64,000 nucleotides of DNA from an uncultured Eubacteriales bacterium (GCA_900542465.1 UQNS01000009.1:1-64000), one strand, 5' to 3'. Counted from the first letter of the stretch, positions 17,678-27,767 are shown. Notes: generated from the sequence alone by a model not told the origin. Program-made: numbers and translations.

Positions 17678-20600
17678 ATGCATGGTAATAATGAAGATCA
17701 TAGCTTTAAGGATGTCTTTCCGACTTTAGATCTGTATGGGGATCTTGCTCTCTATATGGAAGAAGTAAGGATCATTAAAATAACAAAGGAAGACACCAAT
17801 GAACTTGCCAGAGTTTATATAGAATCTGATGTTCTTATTCCAAAAGATGTTATCTTGAAAGTCGAATCGCTTCTGGAAAAGAAGGTATTCAGAAATTTTG
17901 TAAAACATGTGAGAGTGCTTGACAGGTATAAACTGCCTGAAAATTATACGCCGGAGGTTATTTTCGGAGAGTATAAAGACAGCATAGAACTGGAACTCAA
18001 CAGATATTTCAAGACTGAATATCAGGTATACAGAGAGTCAGACATATTTTTTACGGAAACAGGACTTAAGGTCATTATGCCGGAAGGTTTTTTCAGTGAA
18101 ATGTTCGGACATGAACTTGTGGATTACTTTTACAGGCTTTTCCGAAATCGTTTCTACAGGGATGTTAATGTAAAAGCAGATTTTAAAGATAGTGTTACCG
18201 GAAGATTCGAACTGGAGAAGCAGCACAGACTGCAGGTAAAGATCCAGGAGATCAATGACCGACTTAACGGAAATGATCGGACTGACGATCTGCCTGACGA
18301 AGCGCTGGCTGAGGCATCCAAAGCTTCAAATAATATCGATAGACCGGCAGAGGCGGAAGAAACAAAGGAAAAGTCTAAAGGTGTTTTATATGGCCGCGAT
18401 TTTGAAGGCGAGGCTATACCTGTTTCTGCCGTTGACGACATGAGTCAGACCGTTATTATTGCCGGAATGGTGAGGAAGATCGACCTGCATCCTATCCGTA
18501 ATGAAAAAACGATCGTAAAATACGATATTACAGACTTTACGGATACTATCACTGTGAGCATTTTTGTGAAGGACAGCGAATTAGATGCCTTGAATGCAGA
18601 TATAAATAAGGGTGATTTTGTCAAGGTCAAAGGCAATGCTGAGTTTAATAAATTTGAACAGGATGTTGTTATTTCCAGAGTGTGGGGAATAAAAAGATCC
18701 GGTGATACAAGAGAAGTCAGAAATGATTATGCGCTGCATAAGAGGGTCGAATTGCACTGCCATACTAAAATGTCGGATATGGACGGAGTTTCTTATGCCA
18801 AGGACCTTATAGAGACCGCTAAGAGGTGGGGACATAAGGCTATAGCTATAACAGACCATGGAGTGGTTCAGGCCTTTCCGGAATGTGCTCATGCTATTCA
18901 AAAGGATGATGATTTCCAGGTTATATACGGGGTAGAGGCCTATCTTGTGGATGATGATAAGCAGCTTGCTAAAGACCCCGGAGACATGACTTTTGAAGAT
19001 GAGTTTGTTGTTTTCGATCTGGAAACGACCGGATTTTCAGCTACGCATGACCGTATTATAGAAATAGGTGCAGTAAAAGTAAAAAGGGGAGAGATCGTTG
19101 ACAGATTTTCTACATTCGTTGATCCTGAGATCCCTATACCATTCAAAATTGAAAAGCTTACTTCTATCAGCGACGCGGATGTCAGAAATGCTCCTACTAT
19201 AGAAGAGATACTTCCTAAATTTATTGATTTTATAGGTGATGCAGCCCTGGTAGCTCATAATGCGGACTTTGACGTCAGCTTTATCATGGATAAGTCGCTC
19301 AAGCTTGGGATAGACAAAAAATATACAGTTTTAGATACTGTTCATATAGCGCAGTTCCTTCATCCCGGACTCAGTAATTTTAAACTTGATACACTTGTAA
19401 AGCATACAGGTGTCGTTTTAAGTCATCATCATAGAGCGGTAGATGACGCTGAAGCAACTGCGGGGGTATTCATCAATTTCCTTGGACAGTTTAAGGAAAG
19501 AGATATATTTACACTGAAAGATCTGAACAAGAAAGGACGTATGGGAAAGACGGCTGTAATGAAACTGCACCCATATCACTGTATCCTTCTGGCGTCTACG
19601 GAGGAAGGGAAGGACAATCTTTACAGACTTGTTTCAAGATCGCATCTTGAGTACTTCAACCGTGTTCCTAAAATACCTAAAACCTTGCTGAACGAGTACA
19701 GAAAAGGACTTATCGTCGGGTCCGCATGTGAATCTGGTGAGCTTTATCAGGCGCTGCTATCCGGAAGAAGCCGGGAGATGATAGCCAGAATAGTCAATTT
19801 TTATGACTATCTTGAGATTCAGCCCCTGAGTAATAATGCTTTTCTTATCGATGATGAGAATTCTTTTGTTAAGTCATATGAAGATCTGATAAATCTTAAC
19901 AGGAAGATAGCAGAGCTTGGCAGGATATTCAACAAGCCGGTGGTTGCAACAGGAGATGTTCATTTTCTTAATCCGGAAGATGCTATATACAGAACGATCA
20001 TTCAGGCGGATAAAAATTTTAAAGACGCCGATAATCAGCCGCCGCTCTATTTGAAAACGACTGATGAAATGCTGGAAGAATTTTCATATCTTGGAGAAGA
20101 TAAGGCTTTTGAAGTTGTAGTTACCAATCCGAACAGAATTCGTCTTATGTGCGAAAGAATAAGTCCGGTACGACCTGATAAATGCCCTCCGGTGATCGAG
20201 AATTCAGACCAGATGCTCCGTGATATATGCTATGACAGAGCTCATGAAGTATATGGCCCTGATCTGCCTGATATCGTTGAAGCAAGACTGGAAAGAGAAT
20301 TGAATTCCATTATTTCGAATGGATACTCAGTTATGTATATAATTGCCCAGAAGCTGGTATGGAAGTCTAATGATGACGGTTATCTGGTCGGATCCAGAGG
20401 CTCTGTCGGGTCCTCTTTTGCCGCAACTATGGCGGGAATTACTGAGGTCAATCCTCTCAGCCCGCATTACTTATGCCCGGAATGCTATTACGTAGATTTT
20501 GATTCTGAGGAAGTGCTGAAGCATTCCGGCGGAGCCGGATGTGATATGCCGGATAAGATATGTCCTAAGTGCGGGGCGAAGCTAAATAAAATGGGATTTG

Positions 20601-22105
20601 ATATTCCATTTGAGACCTTTCTCGGGTTTAAGGGAGATAAAGAGCCGGATATCGATCTTAACTTTTCGAATGTATATCAATCTAAGGCTCATGCATTTAC
20701 TGAGGTTATATTTGGAAAAGGACAAACATTTAAAGCGGGAACTATCGGAACCGTTGCAGAAAAGACCGCGTATGGTCTCACATGGAAATATTTTAAGAAC
20801 AAGTCCGAAGAGATGGGGACCGCGTTCACAAAGCGCCGCTGTGAGATAGAAAGGATAGCTGAAGGCTGTGTAGAAGTAAGAAGAACGACAGGTCAGCATC
20901 CGGGCGGAATCGTAGTACTGCCATTTGGCGAGGATATCAACACATTTACTCCGGTTCAGCATCCGGCTAATGATATGAAAACGGATATCGTAACGACTCA
21001 TTTTGACTATCACAGTATCGACCATAACCTGTTAAAGCTTGATATACTGGGACATTTAGACCCTACGATGATCAGAAGGCTGCAGGATCTTACAGGCAAG
21101 GATCCGTTGGAGATACCACTGGATTCTCAGGAGGTAATGTCTTTATTCAAAAGTACGGAGATCCTTAAAATAAGCCCTGAGGATATAGGGGGAACTGAAC
21201 TTGGAACTCTTGGGGTACCGGAGTTCGGCACGGATTTTGCCATGGGGATGTTGAAAGAGGCTAAACCGACCAAGTTTTCAGACCTTGTAAGAATAGCCGG
21301 TCTAGCTCACGGTACAGATGTATGGCTCGGTAATACACAGGAGCTTCTTCGCCAGGGAACGGTTACTATATCTACGGCTATTTGTACGCGAGATGATATC
21401 ATGACATACCTTATCTCTATGGGCATGGACAGCGCTCTTTCTTTCAATATTATGGAAGCGGTAAGAAAGGGCAAGGGACTTAAGCCGGAATGGGAGGAGT
21501 CTATGAGAGCGGCAAATGTGCCGGATTGGTATATATGGTCATGTAATAAGATCAAATATATGTTTCCTAAGGCTCATGCCGCGGCCTATGTCATGATGGC
21601 CTGGAGAGTGGCCTATTGCAAGATCTTTTACCCTCTGGAATATTATTGTGCCTATTTTTCTATAAGAGCTAAGGCTTTTGATTATGAAAAAATGGCTATG
21701 GGTAGGGATAAATTAGATTATTATATAAAAGAGTACAGGAAGAAGGCTGAATTAAATACGATCACAGATCCTGAAAAGGAAGAGCTGAAAGACATGAGAC
21801 TGGCAGAAGAGATGTATGCCAGAGGATTCGACTTTATGCCTATCGATATTTATAAAGCTAAAGCACGTGATTTTCAGATATTTAACGGAAAGATCATGCC
21901 GTCTCTGAAGGTGGTCGATAAGGTTGGTGAGGTTGCAGGTGAGTCGATAGAGATTGCGGCATCTGCAGGAAATAAATTCTTATCTAAGGAAGATCTTATG
22001 AAACGAGCCAAGGTCGGACAGACGGTTATTGATAAACTGTCAGAGATCCACGCTCTGGATGGATTTACAGAAAGTAATCAGCTGACACTTTTTGATTTCA
22101 ATTAA
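17678..22105 (+). CDS. polC: DNA polymerase III alpha subunit, PolC type
   Basis: A 1475-residue replicative polymerase. Domains in order: N-terminal region, OB fold around residues 240-330, PHP domain starting near 358 (ELHCHTKMSDMDGVS), an inserted 3'-5' exonuclease near 446 (FDLETTGFSATHDRIIEIG ... HNADFDVSF ... HHRAVDDAEAT), then the polymerase palm with SRGSVGSS and DIDLNFSNVYQ. Four cysteines (CPECYY ... CDMPDKICPKCG, about 932-970) form the zinc site characteristic of PolC. The C-terminus ends LTLFDFN, fitting the clamp-binding motif QLTLF. GGGAGGATA is the ribosome site. PolC confirms a low-GC Firmicutes host. Confidence 0.98.
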   Translation: MHGNNEDHSFKDVFPTLDLYGDLALYMEEVRIIKITKEDTNELARVYIESDVLIPKDVILKVESLLEKKVFRNFVKHVRVLDRYKLPENYTPEVIFGEYKDSIELELNRYFKTEYQVYRESDIFFTETGLKVIMPEGFFSEMFGHELVDYFYRLFRNRFYRDVNVKADFKDSVTGRFELEKQHRLQVKIQEINDRLNGNDRTDDLPDEALAEASKASNNIDRPAEAEETKEKSKGVLYGRDFEGEAIPVSAVDDMSQTVIIAGMVRKIDLHPIRNEKTIVKYDITDFTDTITVSIFVKDSELDALNADINKGDFVKVKGNAEFNKFEQDVVISRVWGIKRSGDTREVRNDYALHKRVELHCHTKMSDMDGVSYAKDLIETAKRWGHKAIAITDHGVVQAFPECAHAIQKDDDFQVIYGVEAYLVDDDKQLAKDPGDMTFEDEFVVFDLETTGFSATHDRIIEIGAVKVKRGEIVDRFSTFVDPEIPIPFKIEKLTSISDADVRNAPTIEEILPKFIDFIGDAALVAHNADFDVSFIMDKSLKLGIDKKYTVLDTVHIAQFLHPGLSNFKLDTLVKHTGVVLSHHHRAVDDAEATAGVFINFLGQFKERDIFTLKDLNKKGRMGKTAVMKLHPYHCILLASTEEGKDNLYRLVSRSHLEYFNRVPKIPKTLLNEYRKGLIVGSACESGELYQALLSGRSREMIARIVNFYDYLEIQPLSNNAFLIDDENSFVKSYEDLINLNRKIAELGRIFNKPVVATGDVHFLNPEDAIYRTIIQADKNFKDADNQPPLYLKTTDEMLEEFSYLGEDKAFEVVVTNPNRIRLMCERISPVRPDKCPPVIENSDQMLRDICYDRAHEVYGPDLPDIVEARLERELNSIISNGYSVMYIIAQKLVWKSNDDGYLVGSRGSVGSSFAATMAGITEVNPLSPHYLCPECYYVDFDSEEVLKHSGGAGCDMPDKICPKCGAKLNKMGFDIPFETFLGFKGDKEPDIDLNFSNVYQSKAHAFTEVIFGKGQTFKAGTIGTVAEKTAYGLTWKYFKNKSEEMGTAFTKRRCEIERIAEGCVEVRRTTGQHPGGIVVLPFGEDINTFTPVQHPANDMKTDIVTTHFDYHSIDHNLLKLDILGHLDPTMIRRLQDLTGKDPLEIPLDSQEVMSLFKSTEILKISPEDIGGTELGTLGVPEFGTDFAMGMLKEAKPTKFSDLVRIAGLAHGTDVWLGNTQELLRQGTVTISTAICTRDDIMTYLISMGMDSALSFNIMEAVRKGKGLKPEWEESMRAANVPDWYIWSCNKIKYMFPKAHAAAYVMMAWRVAYCKIFYPLEYYCAYFSIRAKAFDYEKMAMGRDKLDYYIKEYRKKAELNTITDPEKEELKDMRLAEEMYARGFDFMPIDIYKAKARDFQIFNGKIMPSLKVVDKVGEVAGESIEIAASAGNKFLSKEDLMKRAKVGQTVIDKLSEIHALDGFTESNQLTLFDFN

Positions 22106-22233
22106 GTATTGTTCGCCTATATTTTGCATAATACTGCTTTACATTATCGGGATTATTGTCTAAGATTAGTGGCAGATGTGTAAATTGTTTAATAGGCTTA
22201 CTTAGTGACTTTAGTCAGGATGGATTACTTGAA

Positions 22234-22707
22234 ATGTTTTTTCAATATCTAAAGATATTTTTTATGTCTATGATACCTGTTATCGAGCTCAGGGGGGCTA
22301 TCCCGGTCTCTCAGGCCATGGGACTTCCGCTCATACCTTCTTTTGTCGTTAGTATAATCGGCAATATGGTACCGGTCGCGTTTATCTACTTATTTGCCAG
22401 AAGGATACTGGAGTGGGGCGCTGATAAAAAAGTGACCGGTAGATTCTTCACATGGGTTCTGAAAAAAGGTGAAAGATGCGGGGGAAAACTGAAAAAAAGT
22501 GCCGGCAATGGATTATTTATCGCTCTCATGCTTTTCGTGGGTGTTCCTCTGCCTGGAACGGGTGCGTGGACAGGAACGCTGGCAGCATCTCTTCTTGATA
22601 TGGGATTTAATAAAAGTCTTATTTCGGTCCTGTGTGGAGTATTAATGGCAGGTTCGATAATGGCATTAGTTTCAATGCTTGGAGTAACAGTATTCCTGCA
22701 TAAATAA
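22234..22707 (+). CDS. Small multidrug export protein-like membrane protein (COG2426)
   Basis: A ~157-residue membrane protein with the family signature SMIPVIELRGAIPVSQAMG and a second conserved stretch FVGVPLPGTGAWTGTLAA. Three or four hydrophobic segments are visible. The family is annotated as putative small multidrug exporters or quaternary ammonium efflux proteins, but the role is not established. The start is uncertain: ATG 22234 gives the usual family length, AGGA lies ~13 bases upstream; a TTG at 22156 would add 26 atypical residues. It follows polC and ends at the terminator at 22729. Confidence 0.8.
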   Translation: MFFQYLKIFFMSMIPVIELRGAIPVSQAMGLPLIPSFVVSIIGNMVPVAFIYLFARRILEWGADKKVTGRFFTWVLKKGERCGGKLKKSAGNGLFIALMLFVGVPLPGTGAWTGTLAASLLDMGFNKSLISVLCGVLMAGSIMALVSMLGVTVFLHK

Positions 22708-22728
22708 TTTTTGTTCGATAGTTTTATT

Positions 22729-22762
22729 AAGGCTGCCTTTGGAGATCGAGGGCAGCCTTTTA
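22729..22762 (+). terminator. Terminator after the exporter-like gene
   Basis: AAGGCTGCC (22729-22737) pairs with GGCAGCCTT (22751-22759) around a 13-base loop; followed by a short T run. Closes the polC transcription unit. Confidence 0.8.
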
Positions 22763-22789
22763 AAAAATATATTTAATTTAAAAAAGTAC

Positions 22790-22818
22790 TTGCATTTTAT
22801 TAACTAAATGTGTATAGT
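22790..22818 (+). promoter_or_regulatory. Promoter of tRNA-Glu
   Basis: TTGCAT (22790-22795), 17-base spacer, TATAGT (22813-22818). The expected start near 22825 leaves a leader of about 14 bases before the tRNA. Confidence 0.7.
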
Positions 22819-22838
22819 ATCCTAGTGACATGAATCAA

Positions 22839-22910
22839 GGCTTGTTGGTCAAGTGGTTAAGACGCCGCCCTCTCACGGCGGAATCAGGGGTTCGACTCCC
22901 CTACAAGCTA
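22839..22910 (+). tRNA. tRNA-Glu (anticodon CTC)
   Basis: The acceptor stem GGCTTGT pairs with ACAAGCT; discriminator A at 22910. The anticodon loop reads CTCTCAC with anticodon CTC (reads GAG), and the T-arm AGGGGTTCGACTCCCCT is perfect. 72 bases, no encoded CCA, so the end must be added by nucleotidyltransferase. Own promoter and terminator. Confidence 0.95.
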
Positions 22911-22928
22911 CTGAAACAGTAAATTTCA

Positions 22929-22960
22929 AAAAGAGTGGGCCGTTTCGGTCCACTCTTTTT
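22929..22960 (+). terminator. Terminator after tRNA-Glu
   Basis: AAAGAGTGGGCC pairs with GGTCCACTCTTT around GTTTC, followed by T residues. Placed between the tRNA and rimP. Confidence 0.85.
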
Positions 22961-22987
22961 GATAGTTATGGAAAAGGGGTTGATACT

Positions 22988-23461
22988 TTGAGCAGGCGTG
23001 AAGACATTGAACAAAAAACAGAGCAGCTTATTGCGCCCATTGTAAGTGAAAATGATTTCGAACTGGTCGATGTCGATTTCGTTAAAGAGGGCGCAGATTA
23101 TTTCCTCAGGGTCTATATAGATAAGCCGGGCGGGATCACAGTAGTCGACTGTGAAGCTGTAAGCAGAGAATTTAATGTAATACTTGATGAAAAGTCATAT
23201 ATTGATGTACCGTACATATTTGAAGTTTCATCGCCCGGTCTTACAAGACCTTTAAAGAAGGAAAAGGATTTTGCCAGAAGTATAGGCAAAAGAGTTGAGT
23301 TCAAACTCTATGAAAAGGTCGATGACCGATCAGAATATGATGGTATTCTGACAGACTTTACACCTGGTCAGATAGTCATAACCCTTGATGATGGAAGCAT
23401 TAAAACATTTGACAGAAATAAATTGTCGTTTATTCGATTAGCATATGTGGAGGAGCAGTAA
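22988..23461 (+). CDS. rimP: Ribosome maturation factor RimP
   Basis: A 157-residue RimP, needed for 30S subunit maturation. Typical elements: LIAPIVSENDFELVDVDFVKEG, RVYIDKPGGITVVDCEAVSR, and YIFEVSSPGLTRPLKKEKDF. The start is TTG 22988 with AAGGGG eight bases upstream; a longer frame runs back through the tRNA and is an artefact. Its stop overlaps the nusA ATG by one base. It opens the classical nus-inf operon. A promoter is not clear; transcription could start between 22960 and 22980 or read through from the tRNA. Confidence 0.95.
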   Translation: MSRREDIEQKTEQLIAPIVSENDFELVDVDFVKEGADYFLRVYIDKPGGITVVDCEAVSREFNVILDEKSYIDVPYIFEVSSPGLTRPLKKEKDFARSIGKRVEFKLYEKVDDRSEYDGILTDFTPGQIVITLDDGSIKTFDRNKLSFIRLAYVEEQ

Positions 23462-24576
23462 TGAATAACGAACTTATCAGTGCAATTGAAGCGCTCGAGA
23501 AAGAGGCTGGAATCAATAAAGATACAATGTTCGATACTATAGAAAAAGCTTTGTTTGAAGAATATAGAGCTCAGTATAAGAACGCAGAGAATTGTCGTGT
23601 GGTTTTAGACAGAACTACAGGTGAGTTTCATCTTTTTGCTGACAGGGTCGTTGTTGAAGATTCCGAAACAGGCAGTGAAGAAGAAAATGATGGAACTGTA
23701 ATAGGTATTACAGAAGCCAGAGAGATCAAAGCAGATGCAGTGCTTGGAGAAACGGTCACAGTAGATATTCCGACAGACGGATTTACAAGAACAGCATCTA
23801 AAGCTGCTAAGAATGCTATTATACAGAAAATACGCGAAGAGGAAAAAGAAGCCCTATTTAATGAATATAAACAAAAAGAAGGTACGATCATTACAGGCAT
23901 CGTTCAGAGGGTAGATGACAGAGGAAATGTTCTCATCGATATTGGCAAGGTGCAGACAGAATTAAGAGTCGATGAACAGGTCACCGGCGAAGAGTTTAAG
24001 CGCGGAGACAGAGTCAGGGTAGTTATCACGGAAGTCACTACAAGAGAGAAACGTGGTACGATCATAAAAATATCCAGAAATTCACCACTGCTCGTTAAAT
24101 GTCTTTTTGAAGAAGGCGTTGCTGAGATCCAGTCCGGAATCGTTGAGATCAAAGGGATAGCACGAGAGGCGGGGTCCAGGACCAAGATGGCTGTTATGTC
24201 AAATGATCCTACAGTCGATCCGGTCGGAGCGTGTGTCGGAAGAAACGGTGAAAGAGTTAAAACTATCGTTAATGAACTTGGAAATGAGCAGATAGATATT
24301 ATCAATTGGGATGAAAATCCCGCACAGCTTATCGTAAATGCGTTAAGTCCTGCCAAGGTAGTTTCTATAATTGCTGATGAGGATGAAAAGAAGGCGCAGC
24401 TGGTGGTTTCAGATCAGCAGCTCTCACTGGCGATCGGTAAGGCCGGACAGAATGTAAGGCTTGCGGCCAAGCTTACAGGCTACGGGATCGATATAAAGAG
24501 CGAATCTCAGGCTGAGGAACTCAGAGCGGCAGAGCCTGAGGAGATCACTGAGGAATTATCAGAATACGAAGACTAG
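23461..24576 (+). CDS. nusA: Transcription termination/antitermination factor NusA
   Basis: A 371-residue NusA. The N-terminal RNA polymerase-binding domain (residues 1-~125) is followed by an S1 domain (GIVQRVDDRGNVLIDIGKVQ) and two KH domains with GACVGRNGERVKTIV and LAIGKAGQNVRLAAKLTG. The C-terminal acidic repeats of proteobacterial NusA are absent, as is normal for Firmicutes; the tail is simply acidic. NusA controls pausing, termination and antitermination. It overlaps rimP by one base and is followed by ylxR after 24 bases. Confidence 0.97.
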   Translation: MNNELISAIEALEKEAGINKDTMFDTIEKALFEEYRAQYKNAENCRVVLDRTTGEFHLFADRVVVEDSETGSEEENDGTVIGITEAREIKADAVLGETVTVDIPTDGFTRTASKAAKNAIIQKIREEEKEALFNEYKQKEGTIITGIVQRVDDRGNVLIDIGKVQTELRVDEQVTGEEFKRGDRVRVVITEVTTREKRGTIIKISRNSPLLVKCLFEEGVAEIQSGIVEIKGIAREAGSRTKMAVMSNDPTVDPVGACVGRNGERVKTIVNELGNEQIDIINWDENPAQLIVNALSPAKVVSIIADEDEKKAQLVVSDQQLSLAIGKAGQNVRLAAKLTGYGIDIKSESQAEELRAAEPEEITEELSEYED

Positions 24577-24600
24577 ATCAATTTATTGTCAGGAGAGTCT

Positions 24601-24876
24601 ATGGCAAATGCGAAAAAAATACCTGAGAGGCAATGTATTGCGTGCGGTCTCATGAGAGAAAAGAAAGATCTTATAAAACTTGTGAAGACTCCGGAAGGCA
24701 CGCTGGAATTGGATATTACTGGTAAGAAAAGCGGCAGAGGAGCATATATATGCAGAGATGGATCCTGCATGGAAAAAGCATTTGAAAAAAAAGCACTTAA
24801 CCGATCATTTAAGATGTCGATAACTGCAGACACATATGATCGATTATCGGAGGAATTAAAGAATATTGAAAGCTGA
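24601..24876 (+). CDS. ylxR: YlxR (DUF448) nucleoid/RNA-binding-type protein
   Basis: A 91-residue YlxR with the family pattern RQCIACGLMREKKDLIKL and GKKSGRGAYIC. The family fold is RNA-binding-like, and YlxR has been linked to regulation of many genes, but its exact role here is unknown. ATG 24601 is five bases after AGGAG; a TTG at 24586 lies within that site and is rejected. The C-terminal codons overlap the start of the L7Ae-like gene. Always found between nusA and infB in Firmicutes. Confidence 0.93.
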   Translation: MANAKKIPERQCIACGLMREKKDLIKLVKTPEGTLELDITGKKSGRGAYICRDGSCMEKAFEKKALNRSFKMSITADTYDRLSEELKNIES

Positions 24877-25195
24877 CAGGATGATATCCATGATAGGACT
24901 TGCCAAAAGAGCCGGCAAGCTTGTAAGCGGGGAGTTTTCCACAGAACAGGCTGTGAAAAACGGTTCGGCGAGGCTTGTGATCGTAGCAGGGGATGCGTCG
25001 GATAATACAAAAAAACTTTTTTCTGATAAATGTACTTATTACAAAGTGCCGATAATTATCACTAAAGATAAAGAGAAACTGGGTCAAGCGATAGGGAAAG
25101 AGTTCAGAGCTTCTGTTGGGATTCTGGATGAAAGCTTCGCGAAGGCTATAATCAAGATTAATGAAGAAAGGGCGGACGCATATGAGAGTTCATGA
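24866..25195 (+). CDS. L7Ae-family ribosomal protein-like (YlxQ)
   Basis: A 109-residue protein of the L7Ae/L30e/S12e/Gadd45 fold, with LAKRAGKLVSGEFSTEQAVK, RLVIVAGDASDNTKKLF and CTYYKVPII, the signature of K-turn-binding YlxQ. B. subtilis homologues bind kink-turn RNA. TTG 24866 (GGAGG 12 bases upstream) gives the usual N-terminus (MKADRMISMIGLA); ATG 24881 or ATG 24890 are alternatives. It overlaps ylxR by 11 bases and infB by 14, so the three are coupled. Confidence 0.85.
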   Translation: MKADRMISMIGLAKRAGKLVSGEFSTEQAVKNGSARLVIVAGDASDNTKKLFSDKCTYYKVPIIITKDKEKLGQAIGKEFRASVGILDESFAKAIIKINEERADAYESS

Positions 25196-27728
25196 ATTAG
25201 CAAAGAAATTAAATATCTCTTCTAAAGACATATGTCAATTTCTGTCAACTGCAGACAAAACATATAAAACTATGAGCGGACTTACAGAAGAAGAGGAGAA
25301 AAAAGTGAAAGATCACTTTAAAACAGGCAGCTCTGTACCTGCAGATAAGAGTGATAATTCGGGCCATGCTAGTAATAAGCCGCATAGTGCCGGCCCGGAG
25401 CACAGCAATAAGCCTTCTGAGCATGATAAGACTGATAAAGCCGGAAATAAAGACGGTGAGAAGAAGGATCATAAGATCTCCCAGCTTTTCTTCCCTCAGA
25501 ATAGTGAAAAGAAAAAAACATTTGACAAGAATCGCAGCAACAATAGAAATAACAGAAATCAGAACTCTGATAACAGGGGAAGCGGTCATAATAATGGCGG
25601 AAACAAGAATTTTTCAGCCAATAGACCGGGATCTGAAAAGCGAAATGACAGACCTGCGAACTCAGGAGATAATAAATTTTCAAGAGATAACAGCAGCAAA
25701 GACACCAGAAACAACAGTAGGGACAATCGCGACAACAGACAGTCATACGGCGGTCAGAAGTTTGGTCAGCGACAGGATAACAACATGCCAATTCCATCAG
25801 CTATTCCTGCAAAGGAAAATCGAAAAGCAGATAACAGAAAGAATGACACAAAGAAGAAATATGAGCATCGTAAAGATGAGGAAAAAGGAAATTTTAGCAA
25901 GAAAAATGACAGGCATAGTAAAAATGCAGCGCCTGTAAAGGCACCTGCACCTCAGCCTAAGAAAGAAGAGATCAAGAGCTTAGTTCTTCCGGATTATATT
26001 ACTATCAAGCAGCTTGCTGAGATGATGAAAAAGACTCCTGCGCAGCTGGTAAAAGAATTGTTCCTTAAGGGCAGGGTGGTGACTCTCAACACTGAAGTTG
26101 AATTTGAGACAGCTGAAGAAATTGCGCTTGAGTATGATATCCTTTGTGAAAGAGAAGAAAAGGTCGATGTTATTGCGGAGCTCCTTAAGGAAGATGAAGA
26201 GGATGAAAGCAAGATGACAGAAAGACCTCCGGTAGTAGCTGTTATGGGACATGTCGATCATGGTAAAACTTCTCTTCTTGATGCAATAAGAGAGACTCAC
26301 GTTACAGACAGGGAATCCGGCGGTATTACACAGAAAATAGGTGCTTATCAGGTCAAGACCAGCTCAGGCCGTCCTATAACTTTCCTTGATACACCGGGTC
26401 ATGAGGCTTTTACAGCTATGCGTATGCGTGGAGCCCAGTCAACAGATATCGCGATCCTTGTTGTTGCAGCTGATGATGGAGTAATGCCTCAGACAGTTGA
26501 AGCTATCAATCATGCCAAGGCTGCGGGAGTTGAGATCATCGTCGCAGTTAATAAAATCGATAAACCTACTGCCAATATAGAAAAAGTGAAACAGGAGCTC
26601 ACAGAGTATGAGCTTATTTCTGAAGAATGGGGCGGTTCGACCATATTCTGCCCTGTTTCAGCTCACACAGGAGAAGGTATAGATAACCTTCTTGATATGA
26701 TCATGCTTACAGCTGATGTTATGGAGCTTAAGGCGAATAAGAAACGTAAGGCGCGCGGAATCGTTATTGAGGCAGAACTTGACAAGGGACGCGGTGTCGT
26801 TGCTACTGTTCTCGTTCAAAAAGGAACGCTTAAGGTCGGTGACAGTGTTGCCGCAGGAAAGAGCTTTGGTAAGATCCGTGCAATGATCAATGATAAAAAT
26901 AAACGAGTGAAAGAAGCAGGCCCTTCAACACCTGTTGAGATACTTGGTCTTAATGAGGTCCCAAATGCAGGTGAGATACTCATGGCATTTGACAATGATA
27001 AGGAAGCAAGAAATTTCGCTGCCACATTTATCTCAGAAGGAAAGAGAGATATGGTCAATGAAAGTCGTCAGAAGGTTACTCTTGATGCTATATTTGATCA
27101 GATCAAAGAGGGAAATATCAAGGATCTCAATATTATAGTAAAGGCTGATGTGCAGGGTTCTGTAGAGGCTATCAAGCAGTCACTTATCAAACTTTCCAAT
27201 GATGAGGTCGCAGTTAAGATAATTCATGGCGGCGTTGGTAATATAAATGAATCTGACGTTATCCTTGCATCTGCATCTAAGGCTATAATTATAGGTTTTA
27301 ATGTTAAACCGGATAATAGAGCCAAGGATACTGCTGACAGAGAAGACGTTGATATGAGACTTTATACGGTTATCTATGATGCAATCGATGATGTAGAGGC
27401 AGCTCTAAAGGGAATGCTTGAACCGATCTACGAAGAGAGGGTGATCGGTCATTGTGAGATCAGACAGATCTTCAAGGCTTCCGGAATTGGAAATATTGCA
27501 GGCGCTATCGTAACAGATGGTAAGATGACATCTAAAGCAATGGTCAAGATCACAAGAGAAGGCAAGGAGATCTATGCGGGCAAGATCGCATCCCTCAAGA
27601 GATTTAAGGATGAAGTTAAAGAAGTAAAGGGCGGATATGAATGTGGTCTCGTATTTGAAGACTTTGACAAGATTCAGGAAGGCGATATTGTAGAAGCCTC
27701 TGAAATGTTTGAGATACCGCGTCAGTAA
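25182..27728 (+). CDS. infB: Translation initiation factor IF-2
   Basis: An 848-residue IF-2, the GTPase that places initiator tRNA on the 30S subunit. The N-terminus has a small IF2_N domain (MRVHELAKKLNISSKDICQF), then a ~210-residue low-complexity linker rich in Asn, Arg, Lys, Asp and Ser, a second IF2_N domain (LPDYITIKQLAEMMKKTPA), and the GTPase with G1 GHVDHGKTSLLDAI near residue 355, G3 DTPGHEAFTAMR and G4 NKIDKP. Domains II-IV complete the length. ATG 25182 is preferred to ATG 25161, since GGGCGGAC precedes it. It overlaps the YlxQ gene by 14 bases. Confidence 0.97.
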   Translation: MRVHELAKKLNISSKDICQFLSTADKTYKTMSGLTEEEEKKVKDHFKTGSSVPADKSDNSGHASNKPHSAGPEHSNKPSEHDKTDKAGNKDGEKKDHKISQLFFPQNSEKKKTFDKNRSNNRNNRNQNSDNRGSGHNNGGNKNFSANRPGSEKRNDRPANSGDNKFSRDNSSKDTRNNSRDNRDNRQSYGGQKFGQRQDNNMPIPSAIPAKENRKADNRKNDTKKKYEHRKDEEKGNFSKKNDRHSKNAAPVKAPAPQPKKEEIKSLVLPDYITIKQLAEMMKKTPAQLVKELFLKGRVVTLNTEVEFETAEEIALEYDILCEREEKVDVIAELLKEDEEDESKMTERPPVVAVMGHVDHGKTSLLDAIRETHVTDRESGGITQKIGAYQVKTSSGRPITFLDTPGHEAFTAMRMRGAQSTDIAILVVAADDGVMPQTVEAINHAKAAGVEIIVAVNKIDKPTANIEKVKQELTEYELISEEWGGSTIFCPVSAHTGEGIDNLLDMIMLTADVMELKANKKRKARGIVIEAELDKGRGVVATVLVQKGTLKVGDSVAAGKSFGKIRAMINDKNKRVKEAGPSTPVEILGLNEVPNAGEILMAFDNDKEARNFAATFISEGKRDMVNESRQKVTLDAIFDQIKEGNIKDLNIIVKADVQGSVEAIKQSLIKLSNDEVAVKIIHGGVGNINESDVILASASKAIIIGFNVKPDNRAKDTADREDVDMRLYTVIYDAIDDVEAALKGMLEPIYEERVIGHCEIRQIFKASGIGNIAGAIVTDGKMTSKAMVKITREGKEIYAGKIASLKRFKDEVKEVKGGYECGLVFEDFDKIQEGDIVEASEMFEIPRQ

Positions 27729-27767
27729 TGCATATGGGCTGATTTCAAAGACAGAAAGGTGTTATTT

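Noticed and set aside
22853..22987. N-terminal extension of rimP through the tRNA gene
   Set aside because: The bases are a clear tRNA-Glu plus terminator; rimP starts at TTG 22988.
25351..25938. Plus-strand frame inside the low-complexity part of infB
   Set aside because: Alternate-frame open stretch due to biased Asn/Arg codons.
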